A stretch of 64,000 nt of DNA. Origin: Sacculina carcini. Taxonomy: Eukaryota; Arthropoda; Thecostraca; Sacculinidae. The stretch lies in contig OU696574.1 in the NCBI GenBank assembly GCA_916048095.2, positions 10,098,087 through 10,162,086 on the forward strand, read 5' to 3'. Every line of letters begins with the position of its first letter. The stretch's first letter is position 1. The position numbers and the translations under genes were made by a program. The notes under the pieces are model-generated. The model did not search any database and was not told the DNA's origin. It was given only the letters and a program-made list of their open reading frames with translations. Of the stretch, positions 12,620 to 24,105 are shown in pieces.

Positions 12620-14280
12620 GCCCGTACACACACACACACACAAACAGTGGAGTCTACAACAATCTACACACAAATGTCACACACAGCAATCTAGAAGTGG
12701 TAGCCGAATATAACATAATTGCTGTCCAAATTTAAACATGCTGATGATAAATGAGAACATACCAACACGCTGAGGCAAGACTAATCGACGAACAGTGGAA
12801 AAGTGGTTGAAGACCACATTGGCATATCATTGACAACATCAATGATGTGAGTGTGTGTGTGTGTTGGTGTGAATGCACTAGAGAACTGATGGTGAGCTGT
12901 TTGCGAGCCGGCAGCCAGTGTAATCGTGCCTACCGCCCAACTGTACACGCCAACCATCGACCACACAGACACACACACACACACACGAATAGACAGCAAT
13001 GTTGATGGACTCAACACTGCCTGCGCGCCTTCTGGCAGGCTGACTCACTCACACACACACACCGACGCCCATTCGTCGTATGGATCGATACGGAACAACA
13101 TCGGGGGCACACACACACACACGCACACACACAGAGTGAAACACGAGCGAGAGTGAGGGAGCGAGAAGGGGGATCGAGGGCGGACGGACGGACGGACTGG
13201 GAGGGGAGCGTGTGCGAGAAGGGTCGCTGGCCGGATATCGACAACTGGACGAGTGTACGTGTACGTGTACGTGCGCGCCCAGTGCAACACAACCACGCCA
13301 TGTGTGTGTGTGTGCTCCAATTTTGCCTAATTGAAGTGTATGTGACCAGGTGTGGTTGGCGTGGCGCTCACATACAGACAGACAGACAGACTTTCGATTG
13401 CAGTCTGCGTGCCAAGCGAAAAGTTGGATATAGCAACACACACACACACACACACACACAAACAGACATGCACGTACACAAGTTGAAAATTACACACAGC
13501 CACATACATACACCGACACAAACACACACGCGCACACACACAGCATTCCAATAAAACAAGAATTACACACCTGGAGCAATGGATGTGCGCTGCACGCAAA
13601 CGCACGCGCGTACAAAATCCAGGGACTTATTCGCGCACCGAACGCGGATGACAGCAAATAAAGCCAATGGAAAAACACACATCAAATAACAGTGGTAATA
13701 AATCTAGCTTGTGTGTGTGTGTGTGCATATGAAGCGATTTCTTCACATGTCGCCTAGAGCCGCCACGCATCGAGTAAGAATCACAAAAGAAGAGAGAATA
13801 GCAAAAAGAACGGGACGAGACACACACACACACACAGGAAGCGTCAAACTATCAATGCGCCCGCTGTGAGCCGGGTCACAAAGGAAGTACGATACATTGA
13901 CAATGCATTGGCAAGACGATACAGCTCCTGGTCAACCCCCCACCTACCCCCCCTCCTCACTACGAGGTCTGTCGACGCAAAATACGACCAAAAAACTCAC
14001 CACCAAATGCAATGGTAAAAATACATCAAGGATTGTCAACACGATATAGAATCCAATTATGTCGAAATACACTTCAGCTCGTTGTCAAATCTTGTGTGGC
14101 TCGACAAAAGATAAGCCATTGTACCCAAAAAAATGGCATCTTAATTTACTACGTAGTGATATCTAGATGAAATGATACAGTACACATACAAGCACAAGCA
14201 CACACACATTTATGCACTTGATAAGTGAGGATTTGATAAGGGCATGAATCGAACACTGGTTCAGATGTACGCGTCATTGG
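12620..14280. other. Upstream region of hnRNP K with CA repeats
   Basis: No coding exon was supported. The stretch at about 13,145-13,290 is GC- and CpG-richer than its surroundings (GGACGGACGGACGG, then ACGTGTACGTGTACGTGCGCGCC) and could be the hnRNP K promoter or a 5'UTR exon; this is inference. CA runs lie at about 12,969-12,988, 13,109-13,134, 13,437-13,460 and 13,820-13,837. Confidence 0.4.
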
Positions 14281-14284
14281 TTAT

Positions 14285-14540
14285 TGTTGTTTATCAGTTA
14301 ATTACTAGGTGTGTTGTTTGTTCCACTCACGTGTGCTAATATTTTGGCTTACGATTTCATTCTTTCCGCGATATTTCGAAATTTAGTTGAGTAATTTTGC
14401 AATTCTGAACGAATTTGGCTCGAAATGAATGCCTCTTGTGCGCCAAAAATGATCATTTCTTCTTTATTTCTCGATTCGCCGCTGCAGAAGCACTTCGCAA
14501 GCACTTCTGAAGCGCTGAATCGATCAGAGCCAAGACAATC
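14285..14540 (-). repeat. Interspersed repeat, inverted partner of 9.85-10.15 kb
   Basis: Read on the minus strand it carries the same order of blocks as the copy at 9,850-10,150 (TTCAGAAGTGCTTC, CGAATCGAGAAA, TTGGCGCAC..GGCATTCATTT, AATTCGTTCAGAA, GGAACAAAC, TAATTAACTGATAAA). Identity is partial, so the copies are old or belong to different subfamilies. Confidence 0.65.
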
Positions 14541-16330
14541 ACAACTGGTCGCATTGATTGTCGAACTAATGCCGTCTCAAATCGAGCGGCGAGTCTTGTC
14601 ACAATATTGCCGATCACGCATACATTATTACAGACGTAATTATAACACTGAACACTGTTATAACACTGTTATGCTGAACAAGACCTGCTGAAGACTCGAA
14701 TGAATTATCGCTGAGTGAATTATCGCTATATCCGAGTTGCATTTCTAATTATACCAGCTCATTTTTGCTGTTTTAATCCCAAATAACCAAGAGCTTAATG
14801 AAGGCAGGATCGATTGAGAATAATGATCTCCTGCGATCAGGTGACTGAAAATCTAGCACTATTATAAGGAGTTCACGTTTTCAGCTTTACCGATATATGC
14901 ACTTCTCTTGGTGCTTATGTGTGGCATGCACTAGCATACATGGCGGGGGAATAGGGCATACAATTTACCACCCCGGGAGGTAGACAGTCTGGCTACGCGT
15001 CTGTCGCCGACAATTCAGCACAGAAGCGATACAAAATTATGCCCGCGTAGGAACATACTGTGCCGCAGAGCACTAATGTCGGCGGCACAGTATGTTCCCC
15101 AGGGGACCAGCACAGCATATCACACACGCACACACACACACACACGTATTTGTAGTTAGGCACCACCACACAGAAATAGGCATTTATCGATGGGAGATTG
15201 CTGAGCGCCTATGAGCGCAGCTATATCACCGCGCATATGATGAAAACATATACTAATCAACAGCAGTAAGCCTAGTACAATAATATACACACAGAATATA
15301 GCCAAAAAAGCAGACACAAATGTTATATCACAAAAAAATGTGTGTGTATTTGTGTAAAAATAAATCATATAAAAAGGTGCAAATTTTCGCACACAAATTT
15401 TCGTAGACATATATTCAGGTTATACGTACACAAACATGTCCTCCACGCACATAGGCATACACACACATACGAACAAATCCGAACAAAAAAACACACACAC
15501 ACGCCCATGCTGACACGAAAGCACGCACACCTCACGCACACGGCATATATTATGCATTATCAAACACATCGTTGTTATAGCCGCGTTGCCATGACAACGC
15601 CAACAGCACGCGTACACACACAAACAAACAAACACACGCACATACAAATCGACACGCTCACAAATTGAAGTCACACACACAAAAAACAAAACACAAACGC
15701 AAAGACAGCAAAAACACCGTAGGAAATTTCCGCACACACAGAGAGTAAAAAGCGGGTATTTGAATTGCAAAATCAGCTTTACATTGCACAAATGCATGAA
15801 TGAATTAATCTATTTTATTATTCATTTCCATATAATAAAAATTTGGCTTGTGTATATACAAAAATATCTGTGTATGTCATAGCATGCATGTACGCACACG
15901 TGTGTGTGTGCGTGTGTGCGTGTGTGGGTGTGCATGTAACCTAAGGACCGCGCCCAGGTTTACGAGTTACACACACACAAACACACATATAAAGAACAAG
16001 ACACACATAATAGGTCATCAAGCGTCATGCACCATAAAGACGACACAACAGTCATTGATCGGTGTGTATTTGTTACTGTTGAATTACCCATTGCAACTGG
16101 AACTACCCATTACTGCCCAAAGCAATAAGCCAATAAATGGGTATAATGGCATGTGCGTGTGTGTGTGTGTGTGTTTGAGTGTAAGCAACCGATCACTAGT
16201 AATTATCGCTGGTATATTTTGGAAACACTGAATGTAACCAGTGAGCATTCGATTTTCATATCCACACGCCAAGCACAGAACGGCGCCACAATAAAACCAT
16301 ACCGAAAGTGAGATATATAATATATTTATA
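14541..16330. other. Intergenic DNA with a perfect 17-bp hairpin and CA repeats
   Basis: No gene was supported. Arms GGAACATACTGTGCCGC (15,050-15,066) and its exact complement (15,082-15,098) form a hairpin with a 15-nt loop. CA and GT runs occur at about 15,123-15,144, 15,492-15,502, 15,899-15,925 and 16,150-16,176. Confidence 0.6.
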
Positions 16331-16333
16331 ATT

Positions 16334-16624
16334 ACGCATTTAAACACAGCAGTAGGGAAGGCTATGTTCGCTAGTGAAATTTTGTGGGGGCAAAGCCTGT
16401 CACGGCCCCGGCTGGCACAACGCAGGTCCGGCCGCCACACTCGGGTTATCGCAGTCACGGCCAGCTCAGAAAACTGCACGGCTGCGCGCACACGAAACCC
16501 GCCTTGCGTCAATTGGGCTATCACTTTAAGAAACGAACCCAACCGTTTCACCTCGCCAGGGCATCGAACCCTGGACCTCTCGTGCACAAAGCGTGCGTCT
16601 CAGCCCCTCGGCTACGAGACGGAC
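16334..16624 (-). mobile_element. tRNA-derived SINE (CGTAGCCGAG head), full-length-like copy
   Basis: On the minus strand it begins GTCCGTCTCGTAGCCGAGGG (A-box-like TAGCCGAGGGG) and has a B box GGGTTCGATGCCC about 45 bases later. The body follows (GGTGAAACGGTTGGGTTCG, GATAGCCCAATTG..GCAAGGCGGG, GTGTGCGCGCAGCC) with a TAATTATAAATA-type AT tail. About 90% of it recurs at 21,226-21,536, and the head recurs at 62,489. Confidence 0.85.
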
Positions 16625-16759
16625 AATAAGAGGGCAAATTCAAATGCATTCCAACAAACAGCTTGGAGAAGATCGCATGCGTTTTTACGTTGGAGACATG
16701 CCAAGTTATCATATTGTACAGGCATGATAATTTGACAATTATGACGGTCAGAGATCATG

Positions 16760-17033
16760 TATCAAAGAAAAATCACAAATTACGTACGATCAAGACAGTC
16801 ACACACAAGTAGGCTACTACTGAGTGCACCGAGTTGCTTGCAGCACAGATATCAAGACCAAGCGATGTGGCGTGATTAGCTGCAGCCAATGATGACCAAG
16901 CTGCACTTCACGACGAAGCACAAATCACAACATCACGAATCATACGCGAGTGGGTGAACCAAACGGCCGAACCCCTGAAACTGAGTCACCGCACTACTGG
17001 GATTCAATCTAAGCCATGTTAAGAACCACTGGG
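16760..17033. mobile_element. hAT-like MITE, truncated (relative of 57.32-57.65 kb)
   Basis: From ACGTACGATCAAGACAGTC to GTTAAGAACCACTG it matches the copy at 57,320-57,646, including ACCGAGTTGCTTGCAGCACA and GAACCAAACGGCCGAAC. The CAGTGGTTC start is missing here. Confidence 0.65.
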
Positions 17034-17401
17034 CAAATTCGTACACTACACAGAGAACAACCATGAACAGAACAATGGCGCTTCCCATTGGCGTGTTTCA
17101 ACTTCCAATTTGCAAACCTCTTAGGACCAACCGCCCGACAAGTGGCATTACGGGACAACTTTTTCAGTGGTATTCAAAGAACAACCGCGGCGCAGATACA
17201 CGGTAACAATAAAAATCAATGTGTGTATGTGTTTGTGTGTAAAAATAACAAAGACCGCTCGTGCATTTTCGGCAAGAACACCTGTCAATTAAACAATGGC
17301 CATTTACGAGAATAAAAGCAAAAGGTGGTATGAAAGCAAATGTGACACCTCGCAAGCCCAACTAAACATGACGCTGTCAAATCGAGCGAAACAATATACG
17401 A

Positions 17402-17409
17402 TATATAAG
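17402..17409 (+). promoter_or_regulatory. TATA box of the CUB-trypsin gene
   Basis: TATATAAG lies 38 bases upstream of the ATG at 17,447. With the usual TATA-to-start spacing, transcription would begin near 17,430, giving a 5'UTR of about 15 bases. Confidence 0.5.
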
Positions 17410-17446
17410 TGGATGTAATCGTGTCGAGAGGCGCAGAATCACCACC

Positions 17447-19411
17447 ATGAAAGTGCTTGCGATTCTGTTGATCGCCGGAGTAACCTCCACAAACGCGTGG
17501 ACCTCGCTGGTGCGGCGTCCTCCGCCGTCCCATGGGATCACCAAGCAACCTGCCGCCATCGTCGACCATGACAATACTGGCAGCCTGCCGCCGATTGCCC
17601 CGCGAGACGGCCTCACACTGACGTGCGGCCGATATTCGCTGACGCCCGGCACCTACACGCTACAGTCGATCAACCATCCGTCCAACTACACGAACAATCA
17701 CATCTGCCGCTACTTGGTGACGGCCGCCGACGGATCGGACATCGACTTCCACTGCTCCGCCTTCCAGCTGGAGTACCAACGCCGCTGTAACTGGGATTGG
17801 GTGCGTTTCAACGGTAACAAATACTGTGGACAAAGCGCTCCGCCAACAGGCTCCTATACATCGATCAATTTCTACTTCCGCACCGACTACAGCGTGGTCG
17901 ACACGGGATTCCTATGCTCGCTGACCGTCAACGGAGACGACAGTGGATCCAGTAGTGGGTCCGGTAGTGGAAGTGGGTCCGGTAGTGGAAGTGGATCTGG
18001 TAGTGGAAGTGGATCCAGTAGTGGGTCCGGTAGTGGAAGTGGGTCCGGTAGTGGAAGTGGATCCGGTAGTGGTAGTGGATCCGGTAGTGGAAGTGGATCC
18101 GGTAGTGGATCTACTGGATCCAGTAGTGGAAGTGGATCTGGTAGTGGATCCAGTAGTGAAAGTGGATCCAGTACTGGTAGTGGATCCAGTAGTGGAAGTG
18201 GATCCAGTAGTGGAAGTGGATCCAGTAGTGGAAGTGGATCCAGTAGTGAATCCGGTAGTGGAAGTGGATCCGGTAGCGGATCAGGCTCCTCCCAGCTATC
18301 TTGTGGCAATCACAACCTGGACGAAGGACAGTACACGATCACATCCCCCAACCACCCGGAAAACTACGATAACGACTACGACTGCACGTACTCACTCACC
18401 GCCAACACAGCCAATCACAGCGTGGCCATCGACTGCCCGCAGTTCCACGTCGAACGGCACAGACGATGCAACTGGGACTGGCTGAGCGTCAACGGTGAAA
18501 AATACTGCGGCACATCTGGCCCCGCCGGCGACGAGTCCACTGGATCCATGCAGATCGACTTCCACACCGACGAATCGGTCGTAAAATCCGGCTACAGTTG
18601 CACCATCACGGTGAGCGCTGACGGTGGCGGTGGCGGAGGCGAAGGTGGTGGTGTCAGTGGAAATTGCAGCTGCGGCATTCCCAACCGCTCCACTCGCATC
18701 GTCGGCGGACAAGAGACCAATGTGTACGAGTACCCGTGGCAAGCCGGTCTGGTGAGCACGGGACGCACGCGAACTTGGTGCGGAGGCACGCTGATCAACA
18801 ACCGCTACGTGTTGAGTGCAGCGCACTGCACGATCGACACGCGACCATCCAGAATCGAGGTGTTGCTGAGGGAGCATGGCATAGGCGTCGACGACGGCCA
18901 AATCCGCGCCTCCGTCGAGCGTATCATCAACCATCCGAGCTATCAGGGTGGGGGCTACGACGTGTCGCTACTCAAACTGTCGCAGCCGGTCGAATTTCCA
19001 GCCGACAACAGCCTGGCGCCCGCCTGTTTGCCGGCCGACGACTCGAGCTCGTACGCGGGCGTCGACGCCGTCGTCACCGGATGGGGCACCACGACGTCGG
19101 GCGGCTCGCAGGCCACCACACTGCAAGAGGTCACCGTGCCGGTGATTTCCAACCAAGCCTGCAGTGACTCGTACGACTCCATTGACTCGACGATGATATG
19201 CGCGGGATTGGAGGAGGGCGGCAAAGACTCGTGTCAGGGAGACTCGGGCGGTCCGATGGTGACCCTAACAGGAGACAGCTACACCGTGATCGGCATAGTG
19301 TCGTGGGGCCGTGGCTGCGCTTTGCCTGGCTACCCGGGCGTCTACGCACGCGTCACCTCGGTGCTCGACTGGATTCGCCAGAACTCCAACGACGGCACGT
19401 TTTGCCAGTAG
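17447..19411 (+). CDS. Secreted CUB / Ser-Gly repeat / CUB / trypsin-like serine protease
   Basis: An intronless 654-aa secreted protease. A signal peptide ends near residue 17 (hydrophobic core, T-N-A). CUB 1 spans about 60-163 and CUB 2 about 286-397; each carries an R-R-C-N-W-D-W motif. Between them, about residues 166-282 are almost pure Ser-Gly repeat. A short glycine linker leads to an S1A catalytic domain that starts at the I-V-G-G activation site (Ile418). The triad is His460 (S-A-A-H-C), Asp505 and Ser600 (G-D-S-G-G-P). Asp594, six residues before Ser600, is the S1-pocket position that gives trypsin specificity for Arg/Lys. CUB domains usually bind extracellular or glycan partners. 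Arthropods have CUB-serine proteases, but the long Ser-Gly spacer is unusual. Probably activated after an Arg (T-R before IVGG). The polyadenylation signal may be AATAAA at 19,871. Substrate unknown. Confidence 0.95.
   Translation: MKVLAILLIAGVTSTNAWTSLVRRPPPSHGITKQPAAIVDHDNTGSLPPIAPRDGLTLTCGRYSLTPGTYTLQSINHPSNYTNNHICRYLVTAADGSDIDFHCSAFQLEYQRRCNWDWVRFNGNKYCGQSAPPTGSYTSINFYFRTDYSVVDTGFLCSLTVNGDDSGSSSGSGSGSGSGSGSGSGSGSGSSSGSGSGSGSGSGSGSGSGSGSGSGSGSGSGSTGSSSGSGSGSGSSSESGSSTGSGSSSGSGSSSGSGSSSGSGSSSESGSGSGSGSGSGSSQLSCGNHNLDEGQYTITSPNHPENYDNDYDCTYSLTANTANHSVAIDCPQFHVERHRRCNWDWLSVNGEKYCGTSGPAGDESTGSMQIDFHTDESVVKSGYSCTITVSADGGGGGGEGGGVSGNCSCGIPNRSTRIVGGQETNVYEYPWQAGLVSTGRTRTWCGGTLINNRYVLSAAHCTIDTRPSRIEVLLREHGIGVDDGQIRASVERIINHPSYQGGGYDVSLLKLSQPVEFPADNSLAPACLPADDSSSYAGVDAVVTGWGTTTSGGSQATTLQEVTVPVISNQACSDSYDSIDSTMICAGLEEGGKDSCQGDSGGPMVTLTGDSYTVIGIVSWGRGCALPGYPGVYARVTSVLDWIRQNSNDGTFCQ
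17941..18293 (+). repeat. Coding minisatellite (GGATCCGGTAGTGGAAGT type)
   Basis: Tandem six-base and longer units encode (Ser-Gly)n inside the protease, with GGATCC, GGTAGT, GGAAGT and AGTAGT variants in mixed order. The array stays in frame throughout. The other two frames are also open, which creates spurious long ORFs on both strands. Confidence 0.95.
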
Positions 19412-20799
19412 CCGACATCCGGCGAGAAACAACCGCTCGATCGAGAACGATATCGTACAATCGAGATCAACGAGCCGTTGACATTTATATAGAACAAATT
19501 CAATGTGTGGAAATGTTCAAGGAATGATGAAGAAAATACAGCAGCAGTGCCAATGAAGCAAGACGCTTCCAAAACCACATTACGCGTGTTTCTCTTTCGC
19601 AGTTTTTCAGCAGTAATATTACTTGTCGACAAAATTAAAATCAAAATTATTACTTCTATTAAGCAAAAATGAATATCAGTGACGTGGGAAACGCAAGCAT
19701 CCAGAATATAATGCATAAATCTACTATTGTGTAGATATACTTATATTTTGTTATCATCCATTATGTATATTCGTTCATCTGGGTGTTCATTCGTCATTCA
19801 GCATTTTCTCATCAACTGATATTTAGCGCGCCTGTGTCTGATAGGCGCTATATCAGATACAAAATATACGAATAAAACTGTCAAATGTACTGAAACCACT
19901 ACACATTCTTTTGCAACGCTAGAAACGAGGACAAAACACACCAAATAACAACATTCGAACAAAAGTATACACAGTCAAGCAAAATATCACTTACCGGTAA
20001 AAGTCGCACAGATAAAACAGAAATAGGCCGCAGTGAAGACAACGACCACGACGGCAAAAACTGCGATTGCGACAATTACAGCGAAGGAAACGCCTCATAA
20101 AATAAATAATCTAATTCAGTATATTCAATGTCAGCAAATGCTTCTAAATTCACAGCAAAAATCTCTGATGATTCATATTCTCTTCGACGAATAATTGTTA
20201 TGCTTCTTTCAACGCTCAGTAGCAAAGAGACGTTTCGTGCGTTGTAAATTAGACATTCAAGTTTTAGTAAAAAATTCACACAAAACGCGTAATTTTAGTC
20301 CAATTCTGATTCGTAGTTCCAACATTGTACTAATAATTCTCTTATTGAAAACCAGGATTTTGCAATCAACTTGGTGTCACTATATAATTATGTGACGAAA
20401 TTGACGCTGTTTGTGATAAGTGATTAAGAGGGTCGTGGTTGCTTGTGATTATTTTTGTGTCCGGTAAGAATTGTGTGAGCGTGAACGTGCTCTCCAATCT
20501 GACTACTTTGTTTGTGTGAAACAATCGTCGTGTTCGTCGTGTTTATTTTCATTTTCACGCTTTGATTGGCCTGCCCGCTTGTGACGTTTTGAAAGGCAAT
20601 AATTCAATTGAATTCAGACATATACACATAGACAAGCTAAATGTATTTGTATACGGTGCAAAATGTTCTCATATTATCTTAAATAGTTTTTTCCAATGAG
20701 GAAATATTTTTGCAATTACTTGCTCTGGTCTCGCAGCTGTTGGTGGCCTGAATTCAAGTACCGGAGGTGTCACACGCTCGCACTCACGCGCACAGTGCG
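19412..20799. other. Intergenic spacer between protease and epimerase
   Basis: No exon was supported. A possible polyadenylation signal for the protease lies at 19,871-19,876. The last few hundred bases before 20,800 presumably contain the epimerase promoter; no TATA box is evident. Confidence 0.4.
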
Positions 20800-23489
20800 A
20801 TGGCCGCCCCCACAGCCGTGGTGATGCTTGACCGCGGCAACAATACCACGTGCACTGTCAACCTGCACGGTACAGTTTTGCTTCACTATTCCAGTCTTCT
20901 TATATAGTGTTGATCACTCGGTGTATTTGACACACAAGAGTTGCGCCAAGCTTACACACCGTGCCGTACCGGACAGAATATCACTGCAAATAGCAGTCGT
21001 ATACATGATATTAGCTAGACCCGTGCTGTTCTGTTCTGTTCTGTTTCCATTTTTCACCGGGCTTATTCTTGATGGAGCTCAAATTCGTAGCTTCAACTAT
21101 TCTGCTATCTACCGTATTTTCCCGTGTATAAGACATCCGTTTAATGCTTAGGCAAAAATTATGGAAAAAGTACATATTGGCGCTAAACTTACTACTATGT
21201 TCAAGAGACCCCCTATTTCTAGAATTATATAATTATAATTACGCATTTAAACACAGCAGTAGAGAAGTCTGTGTTCGCTAGTGTAATTTTGCGGGGGCAA
21301 AGCCTGTCACGGTCCCGGCTGGCACACCGCAGGTCCGGCCGCCACACACGGGTTATCGCAGTCACGGCCAGCACAGAAAACTGTACGGCTGCGCGCACAC
21401 GAAACCCGCCTTGCGGCAATTGGGCTATCACTTTAAGAAACGAACCCAACCGTTTCACCTCGCCAGGGCATCGGACCCTGGACCTCTCGTGCACAAAGCG
21501 TGCGTTTCAGCCACTCGGCTACGAGACGGACTAAAGTTTCTAGAATGAAAATTTAGACCAAAAAAGCTCTCTTATACACGAGAAAGCTTGGTTGTGTGTG
21601 TGTGTGTGTGTGTGTTGTACAGGTGCCACTGTGGTTTCATGGCGTGTCAACAATCAAGAACAGCTGTTTGTCAGGTGGGTGCGCGTGCAGTGAATATTCA
21701 CTACTTTATCTCTCAGTATTCCTGTGTCGGTGTGTGTGTGTGTTTTATTTTTACTTTAGTGTATCAGAGGAAGAATGAAAGAATGTGTGTGTGTGTGTGT
21801 GTGTGTGTATTTGTGTGTGTAACTGTATGACACGACGCAATGGCTTAGCGCTGTAAATATTTATGTGTGTGTGTGACTTGTGTTTACATTGTTATCGTGA
21901 GTACTGAATGCATCTCCGTGCATTTGTGTTTATGCGTGTGTGTGTGTGTATGTATGTGTGTGTGTGTGTGCAATTGCAGTAAGCAGGCGATTTTCGATGG
22001 GAAAAAGGCAATTCGAGGCGGTATTCCTGTTGTTTTCCGTGAGTTCACCACCACCACTGCCATTCCACCATCATTCCACCACCGTAGACAATAAGCTTGT
22101 ACACACAGCTTGCATATGCCTGGGATTCAGATTATGCGTGTGCCTATTATATGTGCTTCACTGTGAAATGATGTATACATTTGTGTATATGTATGTGTGT
22201 GTGTATTGTGTATGTATATACGTGTGTATATATGCATCGTGTGTGTATCGTGTATGTATATGCATGTATGTGAAGTTTTTGCTACAAAGGCTGTATTTGT
22301 GTGTGTGTGTGTGTGTGTGTGTATATAACTGTATGACACGACGCAATGGCTTAACGCTTCAAGTATCTGTGTGTGTGGCTGTGTTTGGCGCGGGTGCAGC
22401 GCACTTTGGTCCATGGCAGCAGGGTCCACAGCACGGCTTCGCTCGCATGTGCCGCTGGCAGTTGGAGAAAGCGCCCGAGCGATTGGCCAGCGGCGATGTG
22501 GAGGCCATTTTCGTGCTGCTCGACAACGAGTACACGCATCAGATGTGGAGTCATGCGTTAGTGCCATAGCGCCGCTTTTAAGTGTTTGCAATATGGGATT
22601 TTGCATCTATCTTATTATCTTAGGATGTTGGTGGCGATATGTTGTCATAGCCCAGTGGCGAATAATTTACAATATTTTCCCGTGCATAAGAGGTCCTTGT
22701 CTATAAGAGACCCGTTCAATTTTTAGGCAAATATTCTTGGGAAAAAGTGTGTATTGGTGTTAAATAACCTACTACCATGTATAAGAGACAACCTGTTTCT
22801 AAAATGAAAATCTAGACCAAAAAAGGGTATCTTATACACGGGAAAATATAGTATATTGAACCTGAACTGGGGGCTGAACTTGTGCCGTGTGTTCGCCGTC
22901 AGGCCTTATCTATCTTTAACCTAAACCTAACCTAACTCTCACCCGTTTCGCACACACAAACAAACAGCTATTCAGATCCATATATGTTGTCTATACTGGT
23001 TTGACCGCACTTATAGTCTCAACTACATACGACAACACAAGCTTTTATAGTTTAAATCCTCTGTCGGATCCATCGTTTTGTGTCAATGTATATATATATA
23101 TATTTACTAGTCAAGTCAAGTATATTTAACATTCTTCCAATGAAAAAATGGCTTCTATGAATGTATTCACTCAAATGTGGAGCATAAGACATAATCGATT
23201 TCTATCAATATGAAACACGACAGAAGACACACACTATCGAGTGTGTGTGTGTGTGTGTGCGAGCAGGTTTCGTCTCACTTACCGGCTGATATTGCGCGAG
23301 AAGGAGCTGCACTTCAACATTGGTGTGTACAATCCGCTCGGGGCTCGCGAGTCGTTCGGCTTCTCTGTGCTGCTACACACCTACTTCAAGTGTCCCGACG
23401 TGCGCAAGTGTCAGATCACAGGACTGCAGGGCTGTACGTTCGTTGACAAGGTGACCATGCGCCGCCGTACTCAGCTTGCTTGTGTCTGT

Positions 23490-23527
<38 letters not shown>

Positions 23528-24016
23528 ATATGTGGAATTACCTGTTTGTACATGCACATTTGTGTGTGTGTATGTGTACATAGGTGGGTTTTTTAATGTG
23601 TGTGTGTGTGTGTGTGATATTTTTTCTCGCTTTATATACATTTTTTAGTTTGTCATCTGTGTGTCTGTCACATTCGATGTGAATGTGTGTGTGTGTGTGT
23701 GTGTGTGTGTCCAGTGTCTTAGAGACATTCTAGGTGTAGGGCGCTATATATATGTCTACATAATGTAATGTAATGTATGTGTTTATATGTGGAATTTCCT
23801 GTTTGTACATGCACATTTGTGTGTGTATGTGTTTATAGGTGGGTGTTTGAATGTTTATGTGTGTTTATATGTGTATTTTTGTATTTGTATGTGTGTGTGA
23901 GCTTTTTTCTCTCTTTATATACATTTCTTAGTTTGTGTGTGTGTGTCAATATGTGCATATTCTTGTGTTGGTATGTGCATTTTTCACACATTCCATATTT
24001 GTATTTGTATGAGCGC

Positions 24017-24105
<89 letters not shown>

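Noticed and set aside
16084..16735. Open frames of 80-167 codons on both strands near 16.4 kb and their near copies at 21.2-21.5 kb
   Set aside because: They are translations of a tRNA-derived SINE; the same peptides appear at both SINE copies.
17887..18485. Asp-Pro-Leu-rich antisense frame and Val-Val-Asp-Pro-rich +2 frame over the protease repeat
   Set aside because: Shadows of the Ser-Gly coding minisatellite. The true frame has the signal peptide, CUB and protease domains with all catalytic residues.
18392..19349. Other open frames inside the protease domain
   Set aside because: Shadow frames of a GC-richer coding region, with no domain homology.
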